The notes beneath the pieces were generated by a model, which was not told where the DNA came from, did no database searches, and was given only the letters and a program-made list of their open reading frames with translations. A stretch of DNA of 64,000 bases from Pseudomonas xionganensis (lineage in GTDB: Bacteria > Pseudomonadota > Gammaproteobacteria > Pseudomonadales > Pseudomonadaceae), in assembly GCF_009763245.1 (NCBI RefSeq), contig NZ_WKJZ01000001.1, forward strand, positions 62,001 to 126,000, written 5' to 3'. This document shows positions 34,298-44,780 of this stretch, piece after piece (the stretch's first letter is position 1; each line of letters starts with the position of its first letter). A program made the translations under genes and the position numbers.

Positions 34298-36247
34298 TCA
34301 GGCCGGTAACGGCTGAACGGCCCCCTTGAGCAGAGGCGGCATCGGGCAGTCGAGGATATCCGCCACGGCGCGCAGCAATTCGGCCTCGGCCGCCGTGATC
34401 TCGCCGTCATGCTCGATGCAGCGAGCCATGGCCTTGAGCAGCTGCGGCTTCTGCAGGGGCAGCAGTTGGTTGAGACGCTTGAGCGCGGCCTCCAGAGCCG
34501 CCAGGTCGCTCTGCTCAGCATCCAGCAAGGCCAACGGCCCGAAAGGCAGTTCAGCACTGGCATGGGTCAGGGCGGCCTGGGCCTGAAAGGGCGTCACGTT
34601 GCCTTCATGGGCCAGCAAGGACAGCAGCACCTGCGTCTCGGCCTGCAGTTCGACCAGCCGGTAGCGGCCATCCTGCGGACGCGACGGCCGCAGATTGCGC
34701 TCGACAATACGCAGCAGCGTCCACTCCAGCAGCTCCACCCGACCATCGGCGCGGATCAGCTTGGCCATCTGCCCGCGCAGTACACTGAACTGCTCAGGGC
34801 TCAGCTGCTTGAGTGCCGGCATGGCCAGATCCACCAGGCTCAGACGCTGCCCTGCCGGCAGCTGGAGCAATAACGGCTCCAGTGCGTACAAACCGGCCAG
34901 CAGCTGAGCATCGAGCAAGGGCTGTAGCAGCGTCAGTTGCTGTTCACGGGCGCGCGCCTCACGGGCCAGCAACAGCCCCAGCAACAGGGCCTGAGCACCG
35001 TCCAGCTGATGGGCCGCGCGCTGCAGCGGCTCGGGCAGCTCGTTGAGAACGCCATGGGCCTGCTGCAGGTGGCCCGCCTGGGGGTCGCCGATACGGGCGA
35101 TGGCGGCCAGCGCCGCGGCGGGCGCAAAACCGGCAGCGGGGGTGGCCAGAACCTGGTCCCAGGCCTGGGCAACCTGACGCTGCTCCGGCGTCGCCCGCTC
35201 CCCCGCCAGACTCAGCATCGACACCTGGGGATACTGGCCATCCCAGCTTGGCAACACACGGCGGATACGCTGTTCCAGGGGTGGGTGAGTGGCCAGCAGG
35301 CCGGCCATGGCACTGCGAATACCCGCCGCAAAATACAGATGACTGAATTCTGCGGCATGCCCGGCACGCAGCTGAGAGCCATACATATGCCCACCGATCT
35401 TCTGCAGCGCGCCACCAATGCCCTCGGGGTTGCGGGTGTACTGCACCGCCGCGGCATCGGCAAGAAACTCCCGCTGACGACTGACCGCCGCCTTGATCAG
35501 GTTGCCGAAAAAGGTTCCGGCATAGCCCAGTATCCACAGGCAGGCACCCGCCGCCAGAATCGCCCCGGCCGAGTTGTCACGGCTGCTGCGGTGTCGCGAC
35601 CGGCTGCTGCCACGCAGCAGAAACTCGCCGATCAGACCGAGCAGCAGGATGCCGTGCAACACCGCCACCAGGCGGGTGTTGAGGCGCATATCGCCATGGA
35701 AGATATGGCTGAATTCATGGGCGATCACCCCCTGCAGCTCGTCGCGGCTGAGCAGATCGATGGCCCCGCGGGTGATGCCGATCACCGCATCCTGGGGCGT
35801 CAGCCCGGCGGCAAAGGCGTTGATCCCGGCATCGTCCAGCACATACACCGGCGGCACCGGGGTGCCCGAGGCGATGGCCATCTCCTCCACCAGATTAAGT
35901 ACCCGCTGCTCACCCAGGCCCTGGGGCGCCAGATTGAGCAAACGTCCGCCCAGGCGCTCGGCCACGGCCCGGCCGCCCTGGCTCAGCTGCACGCTTTTAT
36001 ACAGGCTGCCCAGCAGCACCACGGCGATCACCGCCAGTGCCACCAGCGCCACCTGATCCCAGCTGGGCAGCAGAGTGGTCGGCCCGGCGAGCAGTCCCAG
36101 GGAGTCGCCCTCGCGCCCGAATATCTGCCACAGCACGCCCAGCACAAGGCTGCTCAAGCTGATCAGGCTGAATACCGCCAGCGCCATCAGCACCAGCAAA
36201 CGCCCGCTGTTGCGCCGGGCGCGATCCTGCTCTTGGAAAAAGTTCAT
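34298..36247 (-). CDS. M48 family membrane metalloprotease with TerB-like C-terminal region
   Basis: Protein of 649 residues. Two membrane helices (about 16-38 and 48-68), then an HtpX-like zinc protease domain with HEFSH (about residue 180), a second hydrophobic pair near 215-255 and the third ligand Glu in FLADAAAVQ. The C-terminal 330 residues are not part of HtpX: they are helical and include two TerB-like motifs (LIRADGRVELLEW near 490; CIEHDGEITAAEAELL near 615). It follows lemA by 15 bp; LemA-M48 pairs are common and are thought to act in membrane protein quality control or phage/stress response. Confidence 0.9.
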   Translation of the reverse strand: MNFFQEQDRARRNSGRLLVLMALAVFSLISLSSLVLGVLWQIFGREGDSLGLLAGPTTLLPSWDQVALVALAVIAVVLLGSLYKSVQLSQGGRAVAERLGGRLLNLAPQGLGEQRVLNLVEEMAIASGTPVPPVYVLDDAGINAFAAGLTPQDAVIGITRGAIDLLSRDELQGVIAHEFSHIFHGDMRLNTRLVAVLHGILLLGLIGEFLLRGSSRSRHRSSRDNSAGAILAAGACLWILGYAGTFFGNLIKAAVSRQREFLADAAAVQYTRNPEGIGGALQKIGGHMYGSQLRAGHAAEFSHLYFAAGIRSAMAGLLATHPPLEQRIRRVLPSWDGQYPQVSMLSLAGERATPEQRQVAQAWDQVLATPAAGFAPAAALAAIARIGDPQAGHLQQAHGVLNELPEPLQRAAHQLDGAQALLLGLLLAREARAREQQLTLLQPLLDAQLLAGLYALEPLLLQLPAGQRLSLVDLAMPALKQLSPEQFSVLRGQMAKLIRADGRVELLEWTLLRIVERNLRPSRPQDGRYRLVELQAETQVLLSLLAHEGNVTPFQAQAALTHASAELPFGPLALLDAEQSDLAALEAALKRLNQLLPLQKPQLLKAMARCIEHDGEITAAEAELLRAVADILDCPMPPLLKGAVQPLPA

Positions 36248-36262
36248 CCCTGCAGCCCGGCG

Positions 36263-36859
36263 TCAGAAGGACACTTTCGGCGCGGCCTGGATCGCTGCGC
36301 TGTCCTCGAACTGCAGCAAGCTGGCGTCCTGGGCATGGCCGAAGCTGGCGGCCAGCAGCACCGGCGGGAAGGCCTGCTTGTAGCTGTTGTAGGCCATCAC
36401 CGCATCGTTGAAGGCCTGGCGGGCGAAGGCCACCTTGTTCTCGGTGCTGCTCAGTTCCTCGCTGAGCTGCTGCATATTCTGTGAGGCCTTGAGGTCCGGG
36501 TAGGCCTCCATCACCACATTCAGACGCCCCATGGCACCACTGAGCAGGCCTTCGGCGCCCCCCAGCTGGGCCATGCGCTGCGCGTTGCCCGGTTCGGCGG
36601 CGGCGGCCTTGAGGCCATTGACCGCGTTGTTGCGCGCCGCGATCACCGCTTCCAGGGTCTCGCGCTCATGGGCCATATAGCCCTTGGCGGTTTCCACCAG
36701 ATTGGGGATCAGATCATGACGGCGCTTGAGCTGCACCTCGATCTGGGCAAAGGCGTTCTGGAAGCGGTTACGCAGCTTGACCAGCTGGTTGTAGATACCG
36801 ATCACATAGAAGATCAGCGCCGCCAGAACGGACAGGAAAATAAGCGTGGAAATGGACAT
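36263..36859 (-). CDS. lemA: LemA family protein
   Basis: Protein of 198 residues with an N-terminal membrane helix (about 3-22, LIFLSVLAALIFYVIGIY), then a three-helix bundle with the family signature NRFQNAFAQIEVQLKRRHDL, IPNLVETAKGYM and YPDLKAS. ATG 36859 with AAGGATTTCC upstream is preferred to two in-frame ATGs further upstream. First gene of a two-gene operon with the M48 protease. Confidence 0.93.
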   Translation of the reverse strand: MSISTLIFLSVLAALIFYVIGIYNQLVKLRNRFQNAFAQIEVQLKRRHDLIPNLVETAKGYMAHERETLEAVIAARNNAVNGLKAAAAEPGNAQRMAQLGGAEGLLSGAMGRLNVVMEAYPDLKASQNMQQLSEELSSTENKVAFARQAFNDAVMAYNSYKQAFPPVLLAASFGHAQDASLLQFEDSAAIQAAPKVSF

Positions 36860-37020
36860 GGGGGAAATCCTTATCGGCATGCGGGAAAGAAGCCGATGGT
36901 AGCGGAAAGTCGGCACGACAGAAGCCAATCAGCGCCGCATTTATCAGCACAGAAATCATTCAACAAAGTGATCAACAATAATCAGCCCTGCATATGACCC
37001 GACAAAAGGGCTTGGCGGAT

Positions 37021-37036
37021 TAGACCGACCGGTCTA
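37021..37036. promoter_or_regulatory. TetR-type operator
   Basis: TAGACC-GACC-GGTCTA palindrome 12 bp before the tetR-like start, overlapping an AT-rich -10 region (TATATATT). Its position implies autorepression. Confidence 0.75.
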
Positions 37037-37048
37037 TATATTTAGCCC

Positions 37049-37639
37049 ATGAAGAAGATCACTACCCGCGACAAACTGATCCAGGCCATGGCCGACGCCC
37101 TGCAACGCAAGGGGCTGCATGGCGTCGGCCTGAATGAACTGCTGGAGATGGCCGGTGCGCCCAAGGGCAGCCTTTATCACCATTTCCCCGGTGGCAAGAG
37201 CGAGCTGGCGGTGGCCGCCATCGAGCATATCAGCCAGCGCATCGACAGCCTGTTCAGCCGCCTCTTTACCGAGCAGGCGGACCCGCTGCAGGCGCTGCAC
37301 AGCTGGTTGCAGGGCGCACTGCAGCAGCTGGAGAACAGCCAGTTCGAACGCGGCTGCCCGCTGGCCACCATTGCCCTGGAGAGCGGCCCGGAGGATGTGC
37401 AGATTCGCGCCGCCCTGCAGCGCAGCTTCGCCACCGTGCGCCTGGCCCTGAGCCGGCAACTGCAAGGGATAGGTTACCCCGACGAACAGGCCGACAACCT
37501 CGCCGCGCTGTTTGTCGCCCTGTACGAAGGCGGCCTGCTGCAGGCCCGCGTCGCCGGCAGCAGCGAACCGCTCAAGCGCGCCGCCACCGCCCTGTTCAAC
37601 CTGACCCGCGAGCAACTGCCGCGAGGAGCGCAAGCATGA
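37049..37639 (+). CDS. TetR/AcrR family transcriptional regulator
   Basis: Repressor of 196 residues. The N-terminal HTH (about 6-50) contains ALQRKGLHGVGLNELLEMAG and PKGSLYHHFPGGKSEL, the typical recognition-helix sequence; the C-terminal part resembles the LmrA/YxaF-type ligand-binding domain (ERGCPLATIALES). It overlaps the hydrolase gene by 4 bp and has a palindromic operator right upstream, so it likely controls itself and the hydrolase in answer to an unknown compound. Confidence 0.92.
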   Translation: MKKITTRDKLIQAMADALQRKGLHGVGLNELLEMAGAPKGSLYHHFPGGKSELAVAAIEHISQRIDSLFSRLFTEQADPLQALHSWLQGALQQLENSQFERGCPLATIALESGPEDVQIRAALQRSFATVRLALSRQLQGIGYPDEQADNLAALFVALYEGGLLQARVAGSSEPLKRAATALFNLTREQLPRGAQA

Positions 37640-38517
37640 CCCGTACTGCCATTCTCAGCGAAACCCTGGAGCTACAGGCCCGCGACGGCTATCCGCTGAC
37701 TGCCACGCTGTACCACGCCCCGGAACCGCTGGCGCAACTGGTGGTTGCCGGCGCCACCGGTGTGCCCCAGGGCTTCTACCGGCGTTTTGCCGAATACGCC
37801 GCACAACGCGGCTACAGCACCCTGACCCTGGATTACCGCGGCATCGGCCAGTCCAGGCCGGACAGCCTGCGCGGCTTCAAGATGGATTATCTGGACTGGG
37901 CGCACCTCGACCTAGCCGCCGCCGTGGACCAGCACCAGCATCCCGAACGGCCGCTGTATATGGTCGGCCACTCCTTCGGCGGACATGCCTTCGGCCTGCT
38001 GCCCAACCACGATCAGGTGGCCGGTTTCTACACCTTCGGCACTGGCGCCGGCTGGCATGGCTGGATGCCCAGGGCCGAGCAGTTCAAGGTGCTGACCATG
38101 TGGCGCCTGGTCGGCCCGCTGCTGACCCGCTACAAGGGCTATCTGGCCTGGAGCAAGCTGGGCATGGGTGAAGACCTGCCCATGGGCGTGTACACCCAGT
38201 GGAAGCGCTGGTGCAGCTACCCGCGTTACTTCTTCGAGGACCCGCGGATGCCGGACCTGGCCGAGCGCTTTGCCCGGGTCAGCACACCGATCATTGCCGC
38301 CAATACCCTGGACGACCTGTGGGCCCCGCCCGCCTCGCGGGACGCCTTTATGGCCGCCTATACCGGCGCGCCCTACCAGGCACGCACCCTCGACTCCCAG
38401 GCCGAGGGCCTGGGCGCGGTGGGGCATATGGGCTATTTCCGCCCGGCCGCGCAGCGCCTGTGGGATGAGACGCTGGACTGGTTTGCCGAGCTGCAGAACG
38501 CGCGCCGCGCAGCCTGA
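37636..38517 (+). CDS. Alpha/beta-fold hydrolase
   Basis: Protein of 293 residues with the hydrolase nucleophile elbow GHSFGG (YMVGHSFGGHAFG, about 110), oxyanion region GATGVPQGFYRRFA, and a late Asp and His (NTLDDLWAPP; VGHMGYF) that complete a catalytic triad. Probably a cytosolic esterase. Start ATG 37636 overlaps the TetR stop (ATGA), so the two are co-translated and co-regulated. Substrate unknown. Confidence 0.88.
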   Translation: MTRTAILSETLELQARDGYPLTATLYHAPEPLAQLVVAGATGVPQGFYRRFAEYAAQRGYSTLTLDYRGIGQSRPDSLRGFKMDYLDWAHLDLAAAVDQHQHPERPLYMVGHSFGGHAFGLLPNHDQVAGFYTFGTGAGWHGWMPRAEQFKVLTMWRLVGPLLTRYKGYLAWSKLGMGEDLPMGVYTQWKRWCSYPRYFFEDPRMPDLAERFARVSTPIIAANTLDDLWAPPASRDAFMAAYTGAPYQARTLDSQAEGLGAVGHMGYFRPAAQRLWDETLDWFAELQNARRAA

Positions 38518-38540
38518 ATGCAGCGTCTGGCTTACCTCAA

Positions 38541-38600
38541 GTAGGGTGCACCGCGCGCAGCAACTCGGCGCTCAACCGCGGTGCGCACGGCGCACCCTAC
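38541..38600. repeat. GTAG-type REP pair
   Basis: GTAGGGTGCA and CGCACCCTAC frame a GC-rich palindrome just after the hydrolase gene. Confidence 0.7.
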
Positions 38601-38672
38601 AGCTCCGCCTATCTCGGCTCAATGGCGAGGGCTGAGCACACTCCGCGCCCGGGCTAGAGAGATAAAGGGGTA

Positions 38673-38803
38673 GAAAAAAGAAAACCCCGCGATTGCGGGG
38701 CCTTTGCAGACTAGCGTCCTGACATCCTTGATCTGCTTGCCATCCTGGCAGCTGTCCAGCGTGTCCTTGTTAAGAATTTTGCGCTTCCTGCGCGACGTCC
38801 ATG
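38673..38803 (-). ncRNA. rsmY: RsmY-type small RNA (sequesters RsmA/CsrA)
   Basis: On the minus strand a short transcript is predicted from about 38803 to the terminator at 38673. It contains six or seven GGA motifs, several in hairpin loops: GCGC-AGGAA-GCGC, AACAAGGAC, GCT-GGAC-AGC, TGCC-AGGAT-GGCA, ATCAAGGAT and GTCAGGAC. That is the binding pattern for RsmA/CsrA. A GacA-type box lies 65 bp upstream (38860-38877) and a -10 box at 38810-38815. No protein frame explains the strand. Among Rsm RNAs the internal order fits RsmY best, but RsmX or RsmZ cannot be excluded. The start of the transcript is estimated. Confidence 0.85.
38685..38700 (-). terminator. Terminator of the Rsm small RNA
   Basis: CCCCGC-GATT-GCGGGG stem; on the minus strand it is followed by a U run interrupted once (38672-38684). 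Confidence 0.9.
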
Positions 38804-38809
38804 GGCAGC

Positions 38810-38815
38810 AGATTA
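38810..38815 (-). promoter_or_regulatory. -10 box of the Rsm small RNA
   Basis: Minus-strand TAATCT about 7 nt before the predicted start; a TTGGTA 15 bp upstream (38831-38836) is a weak -35, fitting an activator-dependent promoter. Confidence 0.55.
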
Positions 38816-38859
38816 GCCCTTGCACCAAAGTACCAACAGGGGCTAAAGCCGGCAGACCG

Positions 38860-38877
38860 TGTAAGCCATTGCCTACA
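38860..38877 (-). promoter_or_regulatory. GacA upstream activating sequence
   Basis: TGTAGG-N6-CTTACA on the minus strand, one base away from the TGTAAG-N6-CTTACA consensus bound by GacA, centred at about -65 of the small RNA. Confidence 0.85.
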
Positions 38878-38990
38878 CGGGGCCCTGCCGAACCAAGGCA
38901 CGGGTTTATTTTGTGACACAGGTCTTGTTAGACTGAAATTGTCTTACAAAAACAATCGGCCGCCTCAAGTAGCGGCCCACGGGGCCCTAT

Positions 38991-39647
38991 ATGCGAGCAG
39001 TTATTCTTGCCCTCGGTTGCCTGGCAACCAGTCTCAGCCTCCCCGCCCTGGCCAACGGCCAGCAACAGATCAGCGACAGCAAGATCGCCAGCCAGTTACT
39101 CTGGCGTGATGTCTACCCCCTTGGCGGCACTTCGCTGTTCTGCGCCCAGTCCTTCAATGGCGAAAGCAGCCAGTTCACTGCCAGCCCGATCTACAGCACT
39201 AAACAGCTGAAAAGCGCGCTGCGCTGCATCACTGACCGCCAGTGCAGCATCATGACCCCCAGCTTCCCCTATATGGCCGCCGACCTGCACAACCTCTATC
39301 CGGCCCTGACCCGGGTGGAGCTGGCACGACGCAATGCCGAGTTCGGCGAGCTGGACGACAGCGTACCGAGCAAGTTTGCCGATATCGGCTGCGAGCTGAA
39401 GGCCAGCTTCAAGCTGGTGGAGCCCCGCGACGAGGTCAAGGGCAACGTGGCCCGTGCCATCTTCTATATGCACAGCGAATACGGCCTGCCCATCCTGGGG
39501 TCACTGCCGATGTACCAGCAGTGGCATCAGATGGACCCGCCGGATGCCGATGAAAAGGCGCGCAATGATCGTATCGAGGCGCTGCAGGGCAATCGCAATG
39601 CCTATATCGACAACCCGGGCTTGGCCGAGCAGCTGACCGGCAACTAA
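38991..39647 (+). CDS. Endonuclease I family protein lacking the usual catalytic motif
   Basis: Exported protein of 218 residues: signal peptide 1-22 (cleavage near ALANG), then a domain related to periplasmic endonuclease I (EndA/Vvn). Conserved blocks are ADLHNLYPAL (about 98), IGCELKASFKLVEPRDEVKG (about 130-150), IFYMHSEYGLP and RIEALQGNRNAYIDNP at the end. The expected EH-x-x-PA motif with the catalytic His, which should stand shortly before DLHN, is absent; the region reads YSTKQLKSALRCITDRQCSI. Four cysteines could form disulfides. It may therefore bind nucleic acid without cutting, or use a different general base. No operon partner. Confidence 0.85.
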   Translation: MRAVILALGCLATSLSLPALANGQQQISDSKIASQLLWRDVYPLGGTSLFCAQSFNGESSQFTASPIYSTKQLKSALRCITDRQCSIMTPSFPYMAADLHNLYPALTRVELARRNAEFGELDDSVPSKFADIGCELKASFKLVEPRDEVKGNVARAIFYMHSEYGLPILGSLPMYQQWHQMDPPDADEKARNDRIEALQGNRNAYIDNPGLAEQLTGN

Positions 39648-39672
39648 GCGCGAACCCGCGATGATGCGCACA

Positions 39673-39683
39673 GCGCACCCTAC
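39673..39683. repeat. Single GTAG-type REP half
   Basis: GCGCACCCTAC alone, between the endonuclease I homologue and hutC. Confidence 0.45.
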
Positions 39684-39699
39684 CAAGACAGAGGTGTAA

Positions 39700-40413
39700 T
39701 CAGCCCCTGCGCTTGTGGGTCGAGCGCAGTTTGTAGCGATCGCCCGGGTGGATCAGCCGGGCATAGCTGATCAGGTGCTCGTCCGACCAGGTGCGACGGA
39801 TCACGCTCAGGCAGGGCGCGGCGGGGTCGATCTCCAGCCAGGCGGCCACCTGCTCGTCCACCAGCACCGCCTCCACCACATGCTCCACATCGCTGATCGG
39901 GCAGCTGGCCACCAGCACCTCGTTGGGGGTCTGCCTGGCGAAGTCGGTTTGCAGATAATGCGGCACCCAGCGCGGATTGACGAAGCGATCCTCCAGCTGG
40001 ATCGGCACGCCGTTCTCGCGGTGCACCAGAATGCTGTGGAACACCTCGCCGCCCAGGCGCAGGCCCAGACGCAGGGCCACCTCATCGTCGGCGGCCAGCG
40101 CCTCGCAGCGGATCACGTCATTGCTGTAGACATGGCCGCGTGCGCGCACTTCCGTGGCGATATTCAGCACCTCATGCAGGGAAGACTCGGCCTTGCGGTC
40201 GGTGACGAAGGTGCCGAGACCGGCCTGACGCAGCAGATAGCCCTGCTGCACCAGGTTGTTGATCGCCTTGTTGGCGGTCATCCGGCTCACGGCAAAGTCC
40301 CGCGCCAGCTGCTCCTCCGCCGGGATCTGATGATTGACCGGGTAGGCGCCGCTGTGGATGCGCTCCAGCAGAAACGCCTCGATGGCCTTGTAGCGCGGGG
40401 TGTTACTGCTCAC
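39700..40413 (-). CDS. hutC: Histidine-utilisation repressor HutC (GntR family)
   Basis: Repressor of 237 residues: GntR winged HTH (about 5-72, AIEAFLLERIHSGAYPVNHQ, LARDFAVSRMTANKAINNL) and a UTRA ligand domain (about 95-235) that senses urocanate in the family. It starts with GTG 40413 preceded by AAGGAG. It is last in the hut cluster, separated from hutH by a REP pair, and probably binds the two TGTATATACA sites at 46021 and 46208. Confidence 0.95.
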   Translation of the reverse strand: MSSNTPRYKAIEAFLLERIHSGAYPVNHQIPAEEQLARDFAVSRMTANKAINNLVQQGYLLRQAGLGTFVTDRKAESSLHEVLNIATEVRARGHVYSNDVIRCEALAADDEVALRLGLRLGGEVFHSILVHRENGVPIQLEDRFVNPRWVPHYLQTDFARQTPNEVLVASCPISDVEHVVEAVLVDEQVAAWLEIDPAAPCLSVIRRTWSDEHLISYARLIHPGDRYKLRSTHKRRG

Positions 40414-40469
40414 AGCGGCTCCTTGGATCTATCCGGTGCGCGGATCATAGCGCGTCAACCAGCCGCAAC

Positions 40470-40548
40470 GTAGGGTGGGCAACGCTCCGCTTGCCCACCG
40501 TTGCAGCAGGCCAAGGCGGTGGACAAGCTTCGCGTTGTCCACCCCACC
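40470..40548. repeat. Two adjacent REP palindromes
   Basis: GTAGGGTGGGCAACGC...TTGCCCACC (40470-40499) and GGTGGACAAGCTTCGCGTTGTCCACC (from 40518) form head-to-tail palindromes between hutC and hutH. Confidence 0.7.
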
Positions 40549-40559
40549 AACGAACCCGA

Positions 40560-42091
40560 TTAGGTTAGCGACGGCAGCATGCCGCTTGGCAGCAGCGGAT
40601 TCAGCACGCGGCTGGCCAGCAGCTGGTTGGCCGCGGCGATATCCGGGGCAAAGAAGCGGTCTTCCACGTAGTAGGGCACCTGCTCGCGCAGGGCCTGGCG
40701 CGCCTGCTCCAGCAGCGGCGAGCTTTTCAGCCCCTGGCGGAAGTCCAGGCCCTGGCAGGCGCCCAGCCATTCGATGGCCAGCACGCCACGGGTGTTGGCG
40801 GCCATTTCCCACAGGCGCTTGCCGGCGGCCGGGGCCATGGACACATGGTCTTCCTGATTGGCCGAGGTCGGCAGGCTGTCGACGCTGTGCGGGTGGGCCA
40901 GGGCCTTGTTCTCGCTGGCCAGGGCGGCGGCGGTGACCTGGGCGATCATAAAGCCGGAGTTGACCCCGCCATTGGCCACCAGAAACGGCGGCAGCTGCGA
41001 CATATGCTTGTCCATCATCAGCGAGATGCGCCGCTCGGAGAGCGAGGCGATTTCGGCGATGGCCAGGGCGATATTGTCGGCGGCCATGGCCACGGGCTCG
41101 GCGTGGAAGTTGCCACCGGAGATCACGTCGCCTTCGGCGGCGAACACCAGGGGGTTGTCCGATACCGCATTGGCCTCGACGCCGAGCACGTCGGCGGCCT
41201 GGCGCAGCTGGGTCAGGCAGGCGCCCATGACCTGGGGCTGGCAGCGCAGCGAGTAGGGGTCCTGCACCTTGTCGCAGGCCTCGTGGGAGCGGCCGACTTC
41301 GCTGCTGTCGCCGAGCAGGTGGCGATAGATGGCGGCGGCGTCGATCTGCCCGCGCTGGCCCCGGGCGGCATGGATGCGCGGATCGAAGGGCGCCCGCGAG
41401 CCCAAGGCGGCTTCCACGGTCAGGCCACCGCACACGGTCGCGGCGGCAAACAGGTCCTCGGCCTCGAACAGCCCGCGCAGGGCGTAGGCGGTGGACACCT
41501 GGGTGCCGTTCAGCAGGGCCAGGCCCTCCTTGGCCGCCAGGGTCATGGGTTCCAGGCCGGCAATGGCCAGGGCCTCGCTGGCCGGCAGCCACTGGCCCTT
41601 GTGCCGCGCCTGGCTTTCACCGAGCAGCACCAGGGACATATGGGCCAACGGCGCCAGGTCGCCGGAGGCGCCCACCGAGCCCTTGGTCGGGATATGCGGA
41701 TAGACCTCGGCATTGATCAGGGCGATCAGCGCCTCGATCACCGAACGGCGGATACCGGAAAAACCACGGGCCAGGCTGTTGACCTTGAGCAGCATGATCA
41801 GGCGCACCATGGCGTCGTCCAGGGGCTCGCCGATACCGGCGGCGTGGGACAGCACCAGGGAACGCTGCAGCTTTTCCAGGTCGTCGTTGGCGATGCGGGT
41901 CGAGGCCAGCAGGCCGAAGCCGGTGTTGATGCCATAGGCGGTGCGGCCCTCGGCGATGATGGCGTTGACGCAGGCGACGCTGGCGTCGATGGCGGCATGG
42001 GCGCTGCTGGCCAGGCTCAGGCGCACGGGGGCCTGGTAAGCGGCGCGCAGCTGGGCCAGGGTCAGGCTACCGGGGGTCAGGGTCAGCGCGC

Positions 42092-42095
<4 letters not shown>
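40560..42095 (-). CDS. hutH: Histidine ammonia-lyase
   Basis: First enzyme of histidine breakdown: histidine to trans-urocanate and ammonia. 511 residues, the usual length. The Ala-Ser-Gly triad that forms the MIO cofactor is in [14 protein letters not shown] (about residue 143). Other family blocks: YGINTGFG near 53, NGTQVSTA near 195 and QEDHVSMAP near 415. The start ATG overlaps the hutU stop (ATGA, 42092-42095). Complete. Confidence 0.98.
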
Positions 42096-43789
<1,694 letters not shown>

Positions 43790-43841
43790 GGTGGGCTCCT
43801 TATTGTCGGTTTGCAGGGTGCAATCGGGTTGCATGGCGCTA

Positions 43842-44780
43842 TCAGCCATTGAGGGTCAGCAGATGGATCAGGCGCGCCGCCACCTTGGCGGTGCGGCTGT
43901 CGATGTCGTGTTCGGGGTTGAGTTCGGCCAGGTCGATCAGGCGCAGCTTGCCGCTGTCGCGGATGCCTTCCAGCAGCGGTTCGAGCAGGGCCAGGGGCAC
44001 GCCACGGGCCGCCGGGGCGCTGACCCCGGGCGCTTCGCAGGCGGGCAGCACGTCGATATCGATGCTCAGGTAGATGGCATCGCAGCCGGCAATAAAGGCC
44101 GAGAGGTCAGCGTCGATGCTGGCCAGGCTGGCCTCGCGAATCTCGCGGTCCTCGCGCACCAGCACATTCAGCTCGGCAGCGCGCTGGAACAGGGCGCGGG
44201 TGTTGCTGGCGCGACTGACACCGAGGCAGGCATAGGCGAAGGGCCAGCCGCGGGCGGCGCACTGCTCGGCGATCTGCGCAAAGGGCGTGCCGGAGGAACG
44301 GGCATGGGCCGGGTCGCGCAGGTCGAAGTGGGCGTCGAAATTGATAATGCCGATACGCGGCGTGCCGCCGGCCAGATGCTCGGCGATGCCCTGCCAGCTG
44401 CCGAAGGCCACCTCATGGCCGCCGCCCAGCACCACCGGCAGATGCCCGGCATCCAGCAGGGCGCAGACATGGGCGCCGAGGCGCGCCTGGGCGCCTTCCA
44501 GATCACCATCGGCGCAGACCACATCACCGGCGTCATAGGCCGCGCCCTGGCGATGCCAGGCCAGGTTGGCCAGAGCCTTGCGCATGGCCAGCGGGCCATT
44601 CACCGAGCCGACCCGGCCCTGGTTGCGCCGCACACCTTCATCGCTGGCAAAACCGAGCAGGGCTACGCCGGGCTGGCTGTCGGCACAGAGCGCCTGGACA
44701 CACTGATGCCAGCGCGGGCTGTCGGCCTCGGGGTCGATACGGCCCTGCCAGAGGTGCATGGAATTGCGATCAGCCTGCAT
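43842..44780 (-). CDS. hutG: Formimidoylglutamase (ureohydrolase-type HutG)
   Basis: Fourth enzyme: formiminoglutamate to glutamate and formamide. 312 residues of the arginase/ureohydrolase fold with metal ligands in [21 protein letters not shown] and SIDIDVLP. This is the one-step enzyme, not the N-formylglutamate deformylase used together with HutF in the five-step route common in Pseudomonas. ATG 44780 overlaps hutI by 11 bp. Complete. Confidence 0.95.
   Translation of the reverse strand: MQADRNSMHLWQGRIDPEADSPRWHQCVQALCADSQPGVALLGFASDEGVRRNQGRVGSVNGPLAMRKALANLAWHRQGAAYDAGDVVCADGDLEGAQARLGAHVCALLDAGHLPVVLGGGHEVAFGSWQGIAEHLAGGTPRIGIINFDAHFDLRDPAHARSSGTPFAQIAEQCAARGWPFAYACLGVSRASNTRALFQRAAELNVLVREDREIREASLASIDADLSAFIAGCDAIYLSIDIDVLPACEAPGVSAPAARGVPLALLEPLLEGIRDSGKLRLIDLAELNPEHDIDSRTAKVAARLIHLLTLNG

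Noticed and set aside
38619..38828. Minus-strand frame of 69 codons
   Set aside because: It reads through the Rsm terminator; the strand is better explained by the small RNA.
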